A stretch of DNA of 64,000 nucleotides from Bacillus sp. WMMC1349. Lineage in GTDB: Bacteria > Bacillota > Bacilli > Bacillales > Bacillaceae. Positions within the stretch are counted from its first letter, which is position 1. Each line of letters begins with the position of its first letter. Below the pieces are notes generated by a model. That model worked only from the letters and a program-made list of their open reading frames with translations. It did no database searches and was not told where the DNA came from. Of this stretch, positions 62,083-64,000 are shown in pieces. The DNA lies in contig NZ_JABJUQ010000007.1 of the NCBI RefSeq assembly GCF_013155385.1, positions 187,001 through 251,000 on the forward strand. Reading direction: 5' to 3'. Both the position numbers and the translations under genes were made by a program.

Positions 62083-63129
62083 TCAATTCAATAGACCGTC
62101 AAGCAGTTTCCACATCAATTCTCGCCGACTTCTTGTTCCTGTTTTTGCAAATACCGATTTCAAATGATCTTGAACAGTATAAACTGAAATATGCAGATCA
62201 TCAGCGATACTTTTTGTAGAAAGCCCGCGAATCACGCAGTTTGTGATGTCTTTTTCTCGTTCAGATAAGGCATAGGCTTCTGTCATCAGTGTGATAGCCT
62301 CTGTTGGGGAAGCGGGCTCAAATAAAACGGCAATTTGTTTTGCTGTGTCAAAGCGATCAAGGCGGCTTGCTGTTATCGAAAGATAGTCTTGCTCTGGAAT
62401 GGAGACAACAGTTTTGGCTGTTGCTGGACCAGTTTCTTTTAGAACACGGGTGCAAGCAGCTCGGATAGGTCTTGGCAGTTTTCTGCTGTCAAGTTGTTCC
62501 CAGTTACGCAAGACTGTCAGCCAATGAAGTGCCGTTTGATTACAGGATAAAGGGCTGAGTTCTGCTGATAAAATCAAAATACCGCCGACATGTTTCATAT
62601 GAAACATGTCTTTTTTTGGTAGTTTGTGTCTGAAGTATCGTAAATGTTCACCGATTATGGATGCCAAAGAAGTGAGTAAAATACGTTCCTCTATTTTGAA
62701 TAATGGCTGTCCATTTTTGCGAAATAGTGTGAGATATCCCCAGCATTCTCCTTTGTAAAAGAGAATAACCCGCATTTCATCAGCAAAGCCAGCTGGTTCG
62801 AGAACAATTTGATACCGTCTAGACTGTCTTAATGCTCCGTTTGTTGTTTCACTTAAAATGGCTGCTGTGTTCCGAGTTTTGAGCAACTGTTCATATTGAT
62901 TGAGATCATCGTACATATATTCACATTTAAATAACTGCGGATGGATCGCTTCAATTTCCTGATCTGTAACACTTCCGATTGAAAGGAGGTTGTTAGGGTC
63001 GATCGCTGTGCAACATGAAGCATCAAAGGGAACAACACCTTTTAAAATAGGAATGATTGCTTTCATGTAGTCCAGTGAAGTTTTAGTTTTGTTTTCATGG
63101 AATTTATTCTTTAACGAACGTTTGATCAG
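62083..63129 (-). CDS. LuxR-type transcriptional regulator
   Basis: About 348 aa. The N-terminal half is GAF-like (CCTAIDPNNLLSIGSV; KIEERILLTSLASIIGEHL); the C-terminal LuxR HTH is LSEREKDITNCVIRGLSTKSIADDLHISVYTVQDHLK. Start is uncertain: AAGGAGGGA at 63140-63132 is followed by CTG 63129 or ATC 63126, whereas the first ATG (MKAIIPIL) lacks a ribosome site and would cut 22 residues. Convergent with skfH and divergent from a methyltransferase gene, so either could be its target. Confidence 0.8.
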   Translation of the reverse strand: MIKRSLKNKFHENKTKTSLDYMKAIIPILKGVVPFDASCCTAIDPNNLLSIGSVTDQEIEAIHPQLFKCEYMYDDLNQYEQLLKTRNTAAILSETTNGALRQSRRYQIVLEPAGFADEMRVILFYKGECWGYLTLFRKNGQPLFKIEERILLTSLASIIGEHLRYFRHKLPKKDMFHMKHVGGILILSAELSPLSCNQTALHWLTVLRNWEQLDSRKLPRPIRAACTRVLKETGPATAKTVVSIPEQDYLSITASRLDRFDTAKQIAVLFEPASPTEAITLMTEAYALSEREKDITNCVIRGLSTKSIADDLHISVYTVQDHLKSVFAKTGTRSRRELMWKLLDGLLN

Positions 63130-63140
63130 AATCCCTCCTT

Positions 63141-63163
63141 TAAAAATCCCATGTTTATGGGAT
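63141..63163 (-). terminator. Attenuator-like hairpin in the LuxR gene leader
   Basis: On the minus strand ATCCCAT and ATGGGAT form a seven-base stem with loop AAAC, followed by TTTTT, directly before the ribosome site. Confidence 0.5.
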
Positions 63164-63191
63164 AGTGCTTTTCCAGATCTATTTTTATAAT

Positions 63192-63206
63192 TGAGAATGA
63201 TTATTA
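63192..63206. promoter_or_regulatory. Fur-box-like site
   Basis: TGAGAATGATTATTA matches the Bacillus Fur 7-1-7 consensus TGATAATNATTATCA at 13 of 15 positions (N counted as a match). It lies between the divergent LuxR and methyltransferase genes, 36 bases before the latter's start. Confidence 0.6.
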
Positions 63207-63241
63207 ATACAATTATTTTACTAAAAGGAGAACAGATTGTC

Positions 63242-63940
63242 ATGAAAAACATGAATATGGACTGGAATCATTCCGATGTCTTTCAATATGAAAAAACGAT
63301 AGGTTTGAAAATCCCCTGCTATGAAATGTTGTACGACATGATGGATCGTTTACTTTCTGTTCAGCTGACGAAGAAGGAAGCAGACATCTTGATTGTTGGT
63401 GCAGGTGGGGGACAGGAATTGCTGACTTTAGGTGAAAACCATTCAAAATGGACATTTACAGGCATTGATATATCAGCAAACATGCTTGATTTGGCACGGA
63501 ACAGGCTAAAGTCGGCAGGTGTTGAGGCAAAAGTTCAGTTCATTGAAGGGGAAGTGGATCAACTTGGACAAGAGTGCCATTTTGCGGGAGCAACATGTAT
63601 GCTTGTCCTTCACTTCGTACGTGATAAACGGGCATTTTTACAAAGAATTGCCGACTGTTTAGTAGAGGGAGCACCGCTTTTTATCGCATCAATCAATGGT
63701 GATCCTCACTCTGAACCATTTAACTGGCAGATGCGGGCCTGGAGGGAGCATATGTTGGCAAACGGGATAGCTGAACAAGATTGGGAAAGATTTGCCGCTT
63801 CGATTGGTACACATTCCTACCCAATTCCGGCAAGAGATGTGGAAGATTTGTTAAAAGAATCAGGGTTTATCAGTGTAACAAGGTTTTTCAGTGCTTATTT
63901 AATTGATGGTTGGTTTGCAGTGAAAGGAGATTGTAAGTGA
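63242..63940 (+). CDS. Class I SAM-dependent methyltransferase
   Basis: 232-aa methyltransferase. SAM motif I is ILIVGAGGGQELLTL, acidic residue in FTGIDISANMLDLA, motif IV ATCMLVLHFVRDK. ATG 63242 follows AAAAGGAG. It is linked by a 4-base overlap to the next gene, which begins like a saccharopine-dehydrogenase-type NAD(P) enzyme. The Fur-like site upstream suggests iron-regulated small-molecule synthesis, perhaps a metallophore (inference). Confidence 0.85.
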   Translation: MKNMNMDWNHSDVFQYEKTIGLKIPCYEMLYDMMDRLLSVQLTKKEADILIVGAGGGQELLTLGENHSKWTFTGIDISANMLDLARNRLKSAGVEAKVQFIEGEVDQLGQECHFAGATCMLVLHFVRDKRAFLQRIADCLVEGAPLFIASINGDPHSEPFNWQMRAWREHMLANGIAEQDWERFAASIGTHSYPIPARDVEDLLKESGFISVTRFFSAYLIDGWFAVKGDCK

Positions 63941-64000
63941 TAAAAGATCAAATCGTTGTAATTGGTGGATACGGTCATGTTGGCGGACAAATTTGCCAAA
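63937..64000 (+). CDS. NAD(P)-binding oxidoreductase, partial (runs off right edge)
   Basis: GTG 63937, eight bases after AAAGGAG, starts MIKDQIVVIGGYGHVGGQIC, a Rossmann GGxGxVG motif as in saccharopine-dehydrogenase-like proteins. Only 21 codons are visible. Overlaps the methyltransferase stop by 4 bases. Confidence 0.65.
   Translation, partial: MIKDQIVVIGGYGHVGGQICQ

Noticed and set aside
1..64000. CRISPR array, tRNA or rRNA genes
   Set aside because: No regularly spaced direct repeats, CCA-ended cloverleaf sequences or rRNA signatures were noticed.

Overview
The window comes from a low-GC, spore-forming Bacillaceae close to Bacillus. It has AGGAGG-type ribosome sites, frequent TTG/GTG starts, T-tailed hairpin terminators, a sporulation pair (csgA, ybxH), and many genes recognisable from Bacillus subtilis (ybyB, yyaL, yoaP, yjcF, yvdD, ydgG-ydgH, the skf operon). 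I see no rRNA, tRNA or CRISPR array.

Region 1 (1-15.1 kb): one tightly packed plus-strand operon of at least 16 genes. It starts with tryptophan genes trpD(partial)-C-B-A-F and continues, with overlaps or gaps of a few bases, into two Gfo/Idh/MocA dehydrogenases, two DegT-type aminotransferases, a TIM-barrel isomerase, an M20 deacylase, an Ldh-type reductase, an unrecognised 130-aa protein, a stand-alone B3/B4 tRNA-editing-type domain, a nucleotide-sugar dehydrogenase and an EamA exporter. It ends at a strong terminator. It looks like a dedicated biosynthetic cluster for an exported metabolite that uses the tryptophan pathway and amino-sugar-type chemistry; the product is unknown.

Region 2 (15.3-25 kb): ordinary chromosome. 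HAD phosphatase, alanine/serine-type permease, erythromycin-esterase homologue, BmrA-like exporter, a secreted repeat-rich protein, csgA-ybxH, ybyB, and a yyaL gene whose CHWCH motif is split by a 20-bp insertion.

Region 3 (25-45 kb): an accessory, decaying stretch. It holds an intact IS3-family element inside a dead subtilase gene, a second IS3 remnant, a duplicated gene tail, junctions between truncated genes, at least eight frameshifted genes, and several small regulator plus membrane-protein modules (XRE, two MerR, Lrp, MarR). ydgG-ydgH is a MarR/MMPL efflux pair.

Region 4 (45-55 kb): housekeeping genes (acetyltransferases, LOG protein, MazG-like protein, Na/Pi transporter) surrounding an unusual four-gene operon: an HpaB-type flavin monooxygenase, an M24 peptidase-fold protein, an SbnA-like PLP enzyme and an Escherichia coli-type orotate phosphoribosyltransferase. 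This is a second candidate small-molecule pathway.

Region 5 (55.8-64 kb): a complete sporulation killing factor operon skfA-B-C-E-F-G-H, with a perfect 0A-box upstream, an intercistronic terminator after skfA and a variant core peptide. It is followed by a LuxR-type regulator divergent from a methyltransferase gene across a Fur-box-like site. The last gene runs off the right edge.
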